A model generated the notes under the pieces. That model saw only the letters and a list, made by a program, of their open reading frames with translations. It searched no databases and was not told where the DNA came from. From Nautilus pompilius (taxonomy: Eukaryota; Mollusca; Cephalopoda; Nautilida; Nautilidae), in contig JACATO010001527.1 of assembly GCA_018389105.1 (NCBI GenBank), positions 217,501-281,500 of the forward strand: a DNA stretch of 64,000 bases, given 5' to 3'. The position numbers were made by a program, and so were the translations under genes. Positions 33,536 to 45,514 of the stretch are shown here, one piece after another (within the stretch, counting starts at the first letter, position 1; each line of letters begins with the position of its first letter).

Positions 33536-35120
33536 GAAGATGCTATTTAAAGCATCAAGAGACACTAATGTAAAAACTAAAATATTTAGACCATCAAATA
33601 GATTTTCACAAGTTTAAGAGACTCTGTGGATGTGACATTGTTGTTTTGTGGCAGTCAGAGACTATTATGTTATGTAGTCCCTTGAATCAATGCTCAATGT
33701 AAACATCATTATTTCTCACAGTCAGTTATTTAGTTTCTTTCTCCCTCTTTAGCAAAGTTCTACTCTCTCCCACAATGCATTTCCTTTCATCCTCAGAATT
33801 TTTCATTTTTCCTATAAAATTCAAAAAAAAAAAACTTTTATTTACATAATTCATACTTTGTTACCAATAAGTGTGTGTGTAAAGTAACAGTTATTTTTAA
33901 GGAAAGACCAGTATTCAAAATCCTAGATTCCTTATTTTTGAATATAACTGTATGAAATGATGTATATACCATCTAGGCATCCAACAAATGTTAAAAAGTA
34001 CAAAGTATTTCTTTCAACAAGGAAATTGTTACCACAGTAATAGTGGCCATGTTCAATTTTTGGATAAATATTTGCTACAACTCCCTGAGCAAACTGAGTA
34101 TATGTACACCAAACAAGACGCAGAATTTGTTCAGCAATGTAATTACTATAGTTTTGTATGAAAACTGTACATTTTAAGAAAACAAATATATTTCAGATTA
34201 CCTGGTGTTTTTCTCTTTTCAGGATACAAGGCTCCCACTGCATTCCCTCCAATATCAATTGACATATTGCAAAATCACCAAATTTGAATGTCTGTAAATG
34301 CTTCAACTTGTTATGCTCAACATTTGAGCAGAAAATGTTGAATAGTTCCAGAGATAAGACTGTTCAAAATTCAATAAAACTGAGAATTTTCCTTCAGAAA
34401 ACAGCATCCAAAGATGTACAAGTATACACTAAATCATTTCAAATCATTTTCCAAATGGAAAGCTACCAGAAAGCACTTGGACTCATACAAATCTGTCTTT
34501 AGAGCTTTCTAGCTATTCAGTCTCACAAAAATAAGCCTGGTCATCAGCGTTAGATTTAACTCACTCAATTCCTTCAGTGCCCTTCACATAAGCAGTCTGC
34601 ACTATATGCTCACCTGCACTGACTGCCATCAAGTCCTACATCCTGCAAGCCACTTCTGTCCTCTATTGAACTGGAACGCAGCCCTGCCAAGCCTAGTAGC
34701 CATGCAAAAACTGACACATAATTCTGTTTACTCTTCAGTCAAACTATGCTATTGTTATTCCCATATACTGCCAGGGTTAAGTGTGGGCTTCACAATTTCC
34801 AATGTTGCTTGGTGCATCTAGATTTGTTTACAAGAAAACATGTAAATGATTGGCTTGGATTTGTAAACAAAGGCCTTTACTTAGACAATTTCAAAGTGAA
34901 GAGCTATGATGGGACCATACAAAATATACTCTTTCATTGTGTGATTGGCAAATTTGATGAGGAAAATTTACTTTGGAAAGGTAGTTGGAATTTTCAGTCA
35001 GTCTACATGAAAACTGGAAATTAGTCAAAATGTTTTCGTGTCTGCTGCTGTTTTCGTGCCATTGTCAAGTGAAAAGTTGGTCTCCCCTTAAAATACTGAA
35101 AGCAGGGTGATATTGTAATG
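33536..35120. other. Gene-free stretch with an isolated strong splice acceptor
   Basis: At 34201-34223 (+) a textbook polypyrimidine tract ends in TTTTCAG. The sequence after it has no recognisable product and no convincing donor. The remainder is AT-rich unique DNA. Confidence 0.45.
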
Positions 35121-36860
35121 CAAAGGTTCCCAACCTTTTTCTAATTTTGTACTCCTTCTGTCTCATGGTGGCAGCTCAAGTATCCCTTTACTATGTTTGC
35201 CCTCAACAAATGTTACTGCAGTTTCGTTAAAAGCCATTTGCAAGCTAAAAAGGTCTACCCCCTTATGTACCAAAATCATAGTTATATCACTGGTTCATAT
35301 TTAGCTAAACAAGATAGTCTGTAAAACACATCACTTCGGCCTGAGGCATTTAGCTAATCAATCCCAGGTGCAATGGAAAGACAAACATCTTTCTCATCCC
35401 ATTCATCATGTCGTTTTCCTGTATTGTTTTAATGCTAGCCAAAGCAAAGAATCCAGCTTCACATAAATATGTAGTTGCAAATGATAGCAAGGCTCCTTCT
35501 TTGCTTTCCATGTCAGCTCTTCATATTCATTTGAAATATCCAACCAAAGGATTGTGTTGTTTCATCCACAAATCTCATATTTCAGGCACGAAAAACGTCA
35601 TTGCTTAGCTCAATCAATTTATCTTCTTCCTCGATATTCAGGTTACGTAGCAGGTGCTTTTTCATAGCATTGTAGGCAGTCCTGATCAATTTCCAGTGGT
35701 TTCCATATCAATGAAGTACACACTGAATTGGGCAACAAGCCCTAAGAGATGGGTGTTGATTACACTGAAGATGTCCACTGCCTCAGGTTGTGCATCAGTG
35801 TAGTCAGTCAGATGAGTAAACACTGAAATAACACCTGATCTCCCATGCTCATTTGTTCTGCTTTATCAGTGAACCCTTTGATTTCAGCACAAAGATCAAT
35901 TATATTGGTTTCTGACCCTTGCATGCTCATGTTCAGCCTGCTAAGTTCATCAAATGCATCTGCTGAGCATGCAAGTTTTGGAATCCATTTAGGATCACCA
36001 AAGTAATCCATCGTGGCAGAATTTTGCTGTGTCAGGAACCTGGCTACCTCAGATTGCAAATCAAACACTCTTTTCAGTGGTCCACTTTGGAGTGGGGCAA
36101 AAGACCATGGTATTCAACATCCATTTCTTTACACATGACAAGCAAAATACGTGTTAAGGGGTCTGGCTTTGACAAAATTGACTACTTTCATAACAGAGTT
36201 TAAAAGATAGGTCTTCACTTCTTTAGATGCCAATGCCTCTCTGTACAGAAGAGTCGGTTGCAATTACCTTTGGTGCCACCTCTTTAGCTTGCGTGGGTTG
36301 AGACATTTAAAAATCTCTGTGATGGCAGTGTCAGACAACAATAATCTTCAACCTTTTCTTTTCCCAAACACAGCAAGCAAACACTAAAAGACATCAGCTG
36401 AATCATCAATCTGAAGTGCATCAGCAAGAACTGCTTGTATTTGGTCAATCAATTACCATCAATTGAGATTCCATGCCAACAGCAATCTCAGAAATTCTCT
36501 GAGAAACAATGTTGTTTGGCAATGGTGTCTTTTTTAGTTTCTCTGCCTGCTTGCTACCATACATAACTTTGTGTATGTCCACAGTGGCAGGAATAATTAA
36601 AAACTCTCCAATTGTATGTGCTTACCGGCACACTGCAATGTGCAGTGATACGAAGTACGAAGCAAACAGGCTGACAGTGAAATTCCGCTCGGAGTCTACT
36701 GACAAGACCAGGATGTTTTGTTTCTAAATGCCACACTAATAAAGATGGCTTAATGCGCTATTTAGGAGTTCTTCCAAGCAAATAACAGATTTTGGTATCA
36801 ATCTGCTGTCTTGCCCGTGCAAGTAAATTCAAACTCGGGTAAACAGCATTGGATTTATGC
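35121..36860 (-). pseudogene. hAT transposase pseudogene (BED-finger, ZBED5/GTF2IRD2-like)
   Basis: Minus-strand pieces in the order of a hAT transposase. The end of a BED zinc finger reads WHLETKHPGLVSR (about 36735). Next comes PATVDIHKVMYGSKQAEKLK with PNNIVSQRISEIAVGMESQL (about 36595-36460). REALASKEVKTYLLNSVMKV with VNFVKARPLN follows (about 36240-36150). MCKEMDVEYHGLLPHSKVD sits where relatives have the EEMG...LLLHTEVRW motif. Then come FDLQSEVARFL and GDPKWIPKLACSADAFDEL (36068-35900). The hAT C-terminal dimerisation motif reads YLCEAGFFALASIKT (about 35470-35425). Many frameshifts and stops separate them. The left end at 35121 reads CAAAGGTTCCCAACCTTTTT, a typical hAT terminus (CAGTGGTTCCCAACC in relatives). 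No matching right end was found, so the insertion is truncated or eroded there. Confidence 0.9.
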
Positions 36861-38004
36861 ATTCTCTTAGTCAGAGTCACTTTTCTTCTGGAAAAAGTTG
36901 TCTATTTTTATATGAATTTTATAAACAAAGCTTTTTTTTTTAATCAGGTGTAAGGGGTCTAAGTCTACTGAAGAACACATCCATCTTGCGCAGTACAGGT
37001 TTTTCTACAGAACAAGTCACTATGCAATAAAGATGAATTTAAAATCTACTGAATATATTATCTTCAACCATTATTTTCCTTAATCCTGTGTATTGCCTGC
37101 AATCCATTGATGTACCCTAATTTGGAACCTTGGTTATAATGTGCCACATGCTCTCTGCTCATGATGGTGAGCATGAGACCCATCCAATGCCCAGATTTCT
37201 CTTGATCTTCTGTACTGGCCCAGTTTAACATGGGTTTCCTCCCAGATCTTAATCAGAAGAGTTCTGTCAGCTATGTCACTGCTGATTAAGCACACATTTT
37301 AAGGGCTGTACCATTTTTAAAATCACTGCCACACAATCTGCTTTATACTTCAGCATTCTATAATCCCACTACAAAGTTCATGCTTTCTAGGGATCCCTGA
37401 ACAAAACAACAACAACAAACCAGTTCAATTTAGGTTAACACTAATCTAAATCAGTCAAGAAAGCATAACTATAAATATTAGTCGAGCTTAACGGGGATAA
37501 CATGTTAAGCTTTTGATAATAATATGGTTCAGTGAGAGGGCATCCTGGAAAACAAGTTTTATCGATTTCTTGCCCAAGTAAATGTCATCAAACCTATCAA
37601 TTGCTTGCTCATGCATCATTTTAGTTGTAAAACAACTGACAGCCTCTGCCCTGTGAAAGCTACACCAAAATTAAGATGTCAAGAGGTAATCATGGGTAAA
37701 TGTCATACCTGCGCTATTAGGCTAATAGGAAACTAATTGCCACAGGTACTAATACACAGGGCAAACTGCACCATTAGTTTGCAGTTGTCGGAAAAATTGC
37801 TGTGGTATTTATGATAGCTAGCATTCAACATATTAACCATTGTTGTTGTTGTTGTCGTCATAACCACTATTTCACTCCACCGTCCAGGACAGGGCCTGGA
37901 ACACTATAGAGGGGTGGGGAATAAGATTGTATGGCATAGCAACAGTGATGCAAAGGTCCCCCAGTGCAATCCCATTTCAAGCAAACTAATATATATTAAC
38001 TAAC
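36861..38004. other. Gene-free stretch with SINE traces
   Basis: About 37140-37260 carries a short family I-like block (AACATGGGTTTCCTCCC). A (GTT)n run lies near 37842-37853. The remaining sequence is unassigned AT-rich DNA. Confidence 0.4.
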
Positions 38005-38230
38005 TCTGGTGGTAGAAGGACAATGCACAGCACACTTGTCTGCTATGGACAAGGACCTGGATTTGATTTTTGCTGTGATCTGCTCAATCCAGGTACTTGT
38101 GGTAGAGGTTCCACAGTTAACTTTGAACCTTAGCCACTGTTCAAGATCACTTCCACAAATGCACCCAGGAAACTTGCTTGGTCACCAAGGCTGATGACCC
38201 AAACCTGACCCCTTCTAGCAACATTTTTGC
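38005..38230 (+). repeat. tRNA-derived SINE, family II, with head
   Basis: The head has TCTGGTGGTAGAAGGACAAT (A-box-like) and GACCTGGATTTGATTTTTGC (B-box-like). The body follows: GGTACTTGTGGTAGAGGTTC, a TTCAAGATCACTTCC block, and CTTGCTTGGTCACCAAGGCT. The same body occurs at 4395, 21655 and 54145. This is the most complete family II copy in the window. Confidence 0.65.
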
Positions 38231-39429
38231 AAGATGTTCTCAAGAACTCGAAGTCAGGGAAAAGCTTTGCAATGAAAAAAACTGATGGCCTGAGTAACAC
38301 AAAGACAGACAGAAATTGTTAAGAAATTTAAACTTTTAATGATCATAAAGATTATCAATAATCAAAAACAAAGATGCTCATGCATCTCATCTGAAGGATT
38401 TTGAATAATACAACCATATCTACAGAATGTATAGTTTTTACAAGAGTTAATTTGGACGAAACATCAAACCATTATATGAAACAAGCTGTATTTGTACAAA
38501 CACAAAAAAATTCCTTTTAACTTGTACTGATTGTCCTTCCTTACATCAAATTCCTTAGTTTCAATAAACTTCAGAATATTTAGCAATGTTTATTCATTGA
38601 AAATTTTGACAGATCATGCTTACAAAAGCAGTCTGGCCATCTTGAAAGGTAGCAGCTCCTAGTTAAATGGGAATTTGACCATGTTTGGCCAATCAAAGAC
38701 ATCATACATGATGTATAATAAAAAAAAAAAAAGTAACTTTTTTTGTTTTTCTTACTCACAAATACCACCTTCAGGGTTGAGAAATGTGAATATTTAACCC
38801 CTCTGTATGCGATGTCATCAGTTTTTACCCATATCACCTGACCCCAGCCGAAAAGCACTAGTTAGTATTTATGCTGAACTGGCTGTATATTATTTAGTCA
38901 GCCCACTAGTAATACAAAATGTGTGGTTAGAAAGATGAATGAATTTGTCATTACAAAAGGTTATAATGACAAAGATGCTGTGTGTTACAGCCCTTATTAC
39001 TTGACATGTGCTGAGAAATATAGATTTGAAGGGCAGTGGAATGCAAATGCACCCCAGATGGTTTGAAGGGTCAACAAAGATAGCATATAAACTTGTAACA
39101 AGCTACCAATAAAATTTAATCAACAACAACCTTGCACTTTTCCATATCCAACCATTTATCTTTGCTTGCCTTGTTATTTTTCAAGAGTTTTTCATAGTTA
39201 AACTGCCCCTTCTATGCTGGAACCATCAAAGTTACCTAATACACAGTGGAAATTTATAAAAGTAAAATGAAAATCACCTTGTTGGCATAAATTACGTGCA
39301 TTTGACCAGAAGCCATGAAAACACAACATAAAAATAGTTGTTACTTACCCATCCATCAGATGCATGCAACTATTAATGTAACCCAGGATCCAAAACACAA
39401 GGTATGTAGGGAAAAAAAGGGGCTGCGTG
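38231..39429. other. Gene-free stretch with a 10-bp-arm inverted repeat
   Basis: No gene. TTTGTCATTA (38944-38953) pairs with TAATGACAAA (38964-38973) across ten bases; each arm carries an ATTA core. A possible minus-strand splice donor (GTAAGTAAC) lies near 39350. Nothing else was recognised. Confidence 0.5.
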
Positions 39430-39645
39430 ATACTGGAGGCTATGGTCAGCCTAAAGGTGCCCATCAGACTTTCACCAAATGACCTAAAACCTAGCGAAGC
39501 CCCTGGTGGAAACCCATGTGGAACCAGGCTGGTGAATACTGAGAAGAAATCATGTCGGGAAGGTAAGCCAGTTCAGACTGGGATTCAGACTTGACCTGTC
39601 ACCCTTGGAAGTGCCATAGTCTACCAATGAGCATCACCAACACAA
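39430..39645 (-). repeat. tRNA-derived SINE, family I, inverted
   Basis: Read on the minus strand, the head has GCTCATTGGTAGACTATGGC (A-box-like) and CAAGTCTGAATCCCAG (B-box-like). The body follows with ACCTTCCCGACATGATTTC and a CACATGGGTTTCC block. It agrees with copies at 51345 and 58960 on the same strand. Confidence 0.65.
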
Positions 39646-39934
39646 GCACTCTTTGAAAAGTCTCATTTAAAAATTTAGATAACAGTATTAGCATTAAAAA
39701 AAAAATTATAGTTTTCTTCAGTTAGTTTCAAGTGTGTAGTATTGCAGAAATTGTTTGTTAGTTTTCAAAATTTAATCTTCAGTCATGAAGAATAAACAAG
39801 AAAAATTTAGAGAATTTAGATAATACAAGGGCATACACTGGTAGCCAGAAATGTGCACCCATGTTTGCAATAAAATAATTCATCAAGCAAAAGTGGCAAT
39901 AACTGTTGAGCTCTGACTGATTTAGACAAATTAC
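39646..39934. other. AT-rich spacer
   Basis: Short unassigned sequence between a SINE and the first copy of the A/B/C repeat. Confidence 0.6.
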
Positions 39935-40800
39935 ATATTTAGTGCAAGGGTCATTCAAATGAAACTTGGCCAAATGCAATTAAAGCAATACTGTTTTCTG
40001 CTGGGTTTCATTTGAACATCCAACTGAACCTACACTGACTCCGTATTCAGCTTTACAAAGTGATAAGATGAAAATAGAATAATGGAACAAAATACTCAAA
40101 ATGGGGGGAAAAAAGTATGTTTGATGATTTTTGAGCTGGACTGATAATGTGTAAACAGAATTTTTTTAAATCTGTGAATCCTTTTTCTAACTTGAGTGTG
40201 GAATTTTCGTTTTGTTTTAAATTGAAAAATCAAACATCATCTATTCTAAGAGCCTCATTTTTATTTACAATGGTACCAAGTAAAGAAATGAGCAAATTCT
40301 TTGACTTCCCTCAGATTTCTGTTGGATTCATACCCTAACAATTTGCTGACAGACCAAATGGGAAAACTGTTATGATATATTGTTAACATAGAGGCAGATG
40401 CAGGTTTGATATCATTGCCCTCACAGACAAACTTCTGTGCTTGAAGACCCTAATATTTAAAGGTCGCTGTGTTTGACTAAAGTAGACTTGTCCACAACTA
40501 CATGGAATGGATTAAATAGCAGGGATGCATTTAATTTCTGTGGGTCTTTCCCTCATACAAATGAAGATGTCTCAAACTCTGGTCGTCAAAAGAAAACATC
40601 AATGGTGAGTTTGTTGAGCATTCCTGAGATTTTGTCAGTAGTTCCTGGAATAAAAGAACGTGTAACATTTGATTTAAATTGTTGTATTTTTCCTTAGAAG
40701 AGCCTGACTTAGTTTTAATTAACGATTTGTTAAGTTTCTTTAGCATAAGAATTTGTTTTTAATACTTCACGAACATGTTTGATTCTGTTGAGCAAATTTT
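39935..40800 (+). repeat. Unclassified repeat, copy A
   Basis: Copy A matches copy B (47496-48360) at about 98%: roughly 15 substitutions and a few small indels by eye. It starts abruptly at ATATTTAGTGCAAGGG; the sequence further upstream is unrelated in the two copies. It begins with the 73-bp palindromic MITE. The right edge is at about 40800, where A diverges while B continues. Short frames on both strands are conserved only because the DNA is; I cannot assign a product. Confidence 0.9.
39948..40021. mobile_element. 74-bp palindromic MITE (copy 1)
   Basis: The left arm reads GGGTCATTCAAATGAAAC. The right arm ends in GGGTTTCATTTGAACATCC, giving GGATGTTCAAATGAAACCC when read inward. The arms take up half the element. 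Two further copies lie at 44716 and 47511. The ends resemble mariner/Tc1-type termini, but the parent element is not present here. Confidence 0.7.
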
Positions 40801-41404
40801 CTGTTAAGCACAGACTAACCAGGAAGTTTGAGGTTTAGTTCATGGCTACCTCAAGTTCTCGCACAGAAAAAAATCAGCACTTCTCAGTGATGACATCACA
40901 AATTGATTAATCTGTTTTTTTTTTTCAATTTTTTTTAAAAAGTTGACCTGTCTGTTCTTAACGAAGATCTGAAATTCCCTAAACTATAAACATCTACCAA
41001 TTTTAGATATTGTTTCTAATACTGAGGCTGCTTTTTTGCACTAACATTGAAAGTAAACTCAAGGTAATCGATATTCTCCACAAATCAAAACCACCTTCAT
41101 CAAACTTATCTGAGAATAAACAAGAAACCATATAACAACTGAAGTCTCATTCCAGTTTTGTATAACTTGCTACCAATAAAGAAATTCTATTGTTTTTTCT
41201 AACAAACAAATTAAGATATCAAAGTCACTTCTTTGTTAGGCTTTCATATAAATACAAGTAAACAAACATCTGATTCTTGCTCTTGAGGCTAGCCAGAACC
41301 GCTATATAAAAATTTAAATAACAAAGGACTGATTATCAGTAAAGTTAAACCATTGTTCTACAGTACGCAAATAAAGTATGGTATCTCAAGTTTACAACGC
41401 TTTT
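40801..41404. other. Spacer between inverted copies A and C
   Basis: About 600 bp of unassigned AT-rich DNA. In a folded transcript it would form the loop between the two inverted arms. Confidence 0.55.
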
Positions 41405-42080
41405 GTTGTGTGGCCACATGGTAATGATTCTTTACAGTTGTTTTATTCTCACCTTAATTCCATCAGGCTGTTCATACAATTTAGTATGGCATAGGTTAAT
41501 AGCTCACTTTTCTTTTTGGATGTGCAAATTACAGAAAGATTTTCAGGTTTCTTAAAACTGTCAGCACACAGAAAAGATATACACACAGATAAATATTTAG
41601 ATTTCCATAGCAATCATTCTGCTGACTGCAAAGTAAACTGTTTGCTCTGCTCTTTGTCAACAAACCTTTCAAATTTGTCATTCTTAAAGTTTGCTCAACA
41701 AAATCAAACATGTTCGTCAAGTATCAAAAACAAATTCTTATGCTAAAGAAACTTAACAAATCGTTAATTAAAACTAAGTCAGGCTCTTCTAAGGAAAAAT
41801 ACAACAATTTAAATCAAATGTTACACGTTCTTTTATTCCAGGAACTACTGACAAAATCTCAGGAATGCTTAACAAACTCACCATTGATGTTTTCTTTTGA
41901 CGACCAGAGTTTGAGACATCTTCATTTGTACAAGGGAAAGGCCAACAGATATTAAATGCATCCCTGGTATTTATTCCCATTGGTCATCATCAGTGTAAGG
42001 GCATAAATCTGAAACGTGTATTTGCGTCACTGACAAACGTGACAATTCTCCCATTTGGTCTGGCAGCAAATCTTTAGTGA
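41405..42080 (-). repeat. Unclassified repeat, copy C (inverted)
   Basis: Copy C is inverted relative to A and B. It matches B from the GGCCACAC block (41411; 48625 in B) through 41973, at roughly 92%. After a gap it matches again where CCCATTTGGTCTG and CAGCAAAT align with B near 47895-47920. It lacks the MITE end. The open frame at 41710-41955 (+) corresponds to minus-strand frames in A and B. No known domain is recognised. Confidence 0.85.
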
Positions 42081-42887
42081 ATGAATCCAAGCCTGAAAAA
42101 TGAGAGAGACCAAAGAATGTGACATTATTTCCTCGTTATTAACAAAAATGAAGACCTTAGAGAAATTTTTTTAAAAAAAAAAAACATCTTCAACTTGAAC
42201 AAACTTAAACATTCTGTCCATACTTTATCAATTTTCTTTTTTCACTTCCAGCTAAATTTGGGGCTTCTTTTCTCCTCACAGCTTTGAAGAAGCTGAATAC
42301 AAAGTCAGCAAATGCCTAGGTTTTTCAATAACTTAAATTGTTCTATTTCTGTTAAAAGATTACACTATTACCATATAGCACCAGGAAAGTCTCAAGGACT
42401 CATAGGCAAAGTTATTTTGATACACATATATGTTCACTGGTGGCCATAATTATGGAATCAGCCATAAAATTAATTATTTTCAAATTTTATTTCTAAGTTC
42501 TGTCATTCATAATAAACACTGCATTCAAAATATTTAGGTGCATTTATTTATTTTTGTTTCAACTTAAATTCTAAACTTCATTCTGCCAGTTTTTTCTCGC
42601 ATTGACGTGAAAAAAGAAAATTAGAAGTCAAAACAGACACTAATTCTGAAGATCCATTCAATACTGTGACAGTGAGTGATGGAACATCAATAAAAATGTA
42701 TCTTTTATACCATCAAAAACAGTTATGTCCACATCAGGAGGCTATTTCTGGGTGCATAATCAGAAAAATTCTAACCATCAATCATGGCATGAAGCAGATT
42801 GTCAAAGTAGTAATCCTTAAGCAATTCTTCTGATAAAAGCATTTATTTCATTAAATGGAAGGTTCACCATGTGTGCACGCGCTTGAC
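42081..42887. other. Gene-free stretch with a Tc1-type end
   Basis: AT-rich sequence. At 42434-42460 the phrase CACTGGTGGCCATAATTATG resembles the terminal repeat of Tc1-like elements (CACTGGTGGCCAAAA type). No inverted partner or transposase was found nearby, so this may be a solo remnant. Confidence 0.35.
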
Positions 42888-43012
42888 TGTGTAGATGTGT
42901 TTGTGTGTGTACATGAGACTTTGTGTGTGTGGCGTGTACATGAGACTGTGTGCGCGAGCACGTGTACATGAGGACTGTGTGTGTGTGTGTGTGTGTGTGC
43001 ATGTGTGCATGT
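42888..43012. repeat. Degenerate (TG)n tract
   Basis: TG-rich tract with interruptions such as GTACATGAGACT, which recurs three times. It ends in a pure (TG)n run at about 42975-42997. Confidence 0.9.
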
Positions 43013-43729
43013 GCTTCACTGTATGAGTAATTGTGTTGCATTTGTTCTACGGACTTTTAATCAGGTTCAAATTAACTGCACAGCTCAGAAAGAAACTGCC
43101 ATTTTTTTCCAAATTAAACTTATCTATTCCATATTTAGGAAAAATGTTTTTTAAGAAAAGAAAGTGATTTAAACTGGACTGTCTGAAAAATCATTATGAC
43201 TGGCTTGCTTTTTTAAATAACACTAAAACTGTGTACTTTATTTATTTTGAACATTTTTGTGGTTGTACTGTTAAGAATAAGTTAAGTTTGAAATAATACT
43301 TATCATAATGACCTGCCAATTGGTGTACTGAAGATGCTATCAAGAGTTAGATATTATATTACTATTAATCTTACCATATTTCCTTTTTGTTAGTTAGTAG
43401 GCCTAGACAACCACACTCATCTTCAGAAATGGCCAAATTATTATTTACATTAATTCCTAGGGTGAAAATGAATAGGGATAAATGTGTTATACATCAGTGA
43501 TGATCAAATCATCAACAATGCATGCCTTATTGCAAATTACTCTATTTTTCCACTGTCAATCATTGATGTGTGAGATGTTTGCTCTTGATATGCATTATTA
43601 GTATTAATTTTTTTAGGTAATTGGTCCATTGAAATGAATAAGTTTTTGAACTCATCTGCTGTGCTTTAGTGAATACAGAGGCATATTCATCATTGTAAAG
43701 AAACCTAAAGTTCTAATAATGATCAGGAC
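43013..43729. other. Featureless AT-rich stretch
   Basis: No coding frame, repeat or RNA gene was recognised. Confidence 0.6.
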
Positions 43730-43930
43730 CCGCTTAGTTTGGCTGCTGTACCTTCCCGGCAAGATTTCTCATTTCCTTTTACCAGCTGGCCATGTAGGTT
43801 TCCTTGCATGACCAAAAAATGAAGGGCTCCAGTAAGGACTTCAGTTAGGTTGGCTAACGCCCGAGTACACCAGGAAGTTTCATACTGACCATGGTTTTCC
43901 GCGAAATGCCCCCCTCTCTTCCCTGCCTAG
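43730..43930 (+). repeat. SINE body, family I copy
   Basis: TACCTTCCCGGCAAGATTTC is followed by a TTTTACCAGCTGGCCATGTA block, then GGTTTCCTTGCATGACC and a CAGTAAGGACTTCAG block. This matches the order at 4561-4690 and the reverse complement of 51420-51540. No tRNA-like head is clear at its left edge. Confidence 0.6.
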
Positions 43931-44715
43931 CTAACAACAACAAAATTAACTAAGAAGTCTAAATGCACAAACTAACATCAAATAAATAAATGCAGCCATT
44001 AGTCATAATTATTGATCTATTTAGTTTCCTTCTACTGAAAGTTTTGCTGAAACTTCTTTAACTCTTTAATGCCTAGAGCCCCTAACTCATAATTAAGAGG
44101 TGGACATTTAAACAAATAGTCTTTGTAATGAAAATGCATGTAATAGGAGAACAGAAAATTGACTGTCTTAACCCCATGTGCATCCTGCTGGGTATAATTT
44201 CAGTTCAGGAGCCAGTGCATCACTAAGACAAAAAAAGGGGGGGCAGGGTTGGGTTGCTGAGTAACTCTTCTTATAAGCAAGTTTAGAAAAAATAATAATA
44301 AAATTTGTTCTTAAATTCATTTACATATCATCCAGTGTATGAATAAACAACCTCATCCAATCAGCTTCTGAATGTTTATCAACATACACGTCCATCCAAT
44401 CTTAGCCCCCCCCCCAATCTATGCAAATGCTGGTGAGATCCTAAAAAGATTTGTTATCACAGTGATGTAAAAGGGAGACTTATAAAGCATCTCATCATTC
44501 AAGAAATTTCTAACAATGTGGTCCACTAATACCCAACCATTTTTAAAAATTGGATTTAATTTAGAGACATGGGTTTTGCGTAAAGGCACAAACGTTGCCA
44601 ATCAGAGTAATTTCACCAATGGATTTATCGTTTCACCTTCGGAGCAAACGTTTTCTACATTATTTCTCGCCTGAAAGGCTTTGAGGGGGAGACAGTTAAG
44701 GTAACTGTAGCAATA
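43931..44715. other. Featureless AT-rich stretch
   Basis: A G-run lies at 44238-44244 and a C-run at 44406-44414. Nothing else was recognised. Confidence 0.6.
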
Positions 44716-44788
44716 GGGATGTTCAAATGAAACCCAGCTGAAATATCATTGCCACATTGATATCCAGCTTGGCTTCATTTGAACATCC
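44716..44788. mobile_element. 73-bp palindromic MITE (copy 2)
   Basis: GGGATGTTCAAATGAAACCC on the left, and GGATGTTCAAATGAAGCC when the right end is read inward. It is flanked by TA on both sides (44714-44715 and 44789-44790), as expected for a Tc1/mariner-type target site. It stands alone, without the A/B/C repeat, which shows that the MITE is a separate element. Confidence 0.75.
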
Positions 44789-45483
44789 TAGCATTTTTAG
44801 TTAAAAACATGTTGAAAATAAAATAACAACAACAACAACAACAAAAGAGAAACAAACAAAATGGAAAAAAAAAAGCAAGAAAATGTTTTTTTCAATTATT
44901 TCAGGTCTTTTGTTGTTTCTGCTTTGCTGCCCAATTTTCACCCTAAACTAAACTGGCCTAATGAATTAATAAAGACGTGCAGATGTCAAGCCTGGAGTCC
45001 AGTCCATCAGGCAAATTTTTTTCAATGGATAGCGCAGGTGATTGACTCTGTGTGAGAGTGTGTGTGTGTGGTGTGTGTGTGTGTGTATGATGTAGTCACG
45101 GAACAAACACAGCTGGTCAAACAAACTCCCAGGATTTCTTTCTTTCTTCTCTCTTCTTCTTCTTCTTCTAATATATGGGATTGATTGTCAAATAACAAGC
45201 CATAAAACGAAAACCTCTCGGCCAGCGACTAGAAAACGATGTGGAAAATAACAACCAATCTTAATCTCATTCCAACTGCATATCGATCGGTTACAGCAAT
45301 AACCGTCACAATAAACCACCTTAAAATTTGTAATATTTTTCCCTCCTCCTCATCTCCAACGAAATTGTGAGATGTATTGGTAATCTATAATTTGCTTAAC
45401 AAATGAGCCAGGGTCCAAACAGAAGATGAAAGAGCTAGAATCGCCATTATGGCGGCTTTAAATGTTGTCGCCATCAACTTCCT

Positions 45484-45514
<31 letters not shown>

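Noticed and set aside
34224-34300. Exon after the strong acceptor at 34223
   Set aside because: No matching donor; frames are short and unrecognised.
39353-39373. 21-nt minus-strand micro-exon before a GTAAGTAAC donor
   Set aside because: The acceptor side lacks a convincing polypyrimidine tract.
40473-40697. 74-codon frame repeated at 48030 and, inverted, at 41789
   Set aside because: Conserved only because the DNA is duplicated; both strands show equally long frames and no domain is seen.
42888-43012. Thr/His-rich frame from the TG repeat
   Set aside because: Simple-repeat translation artefact.
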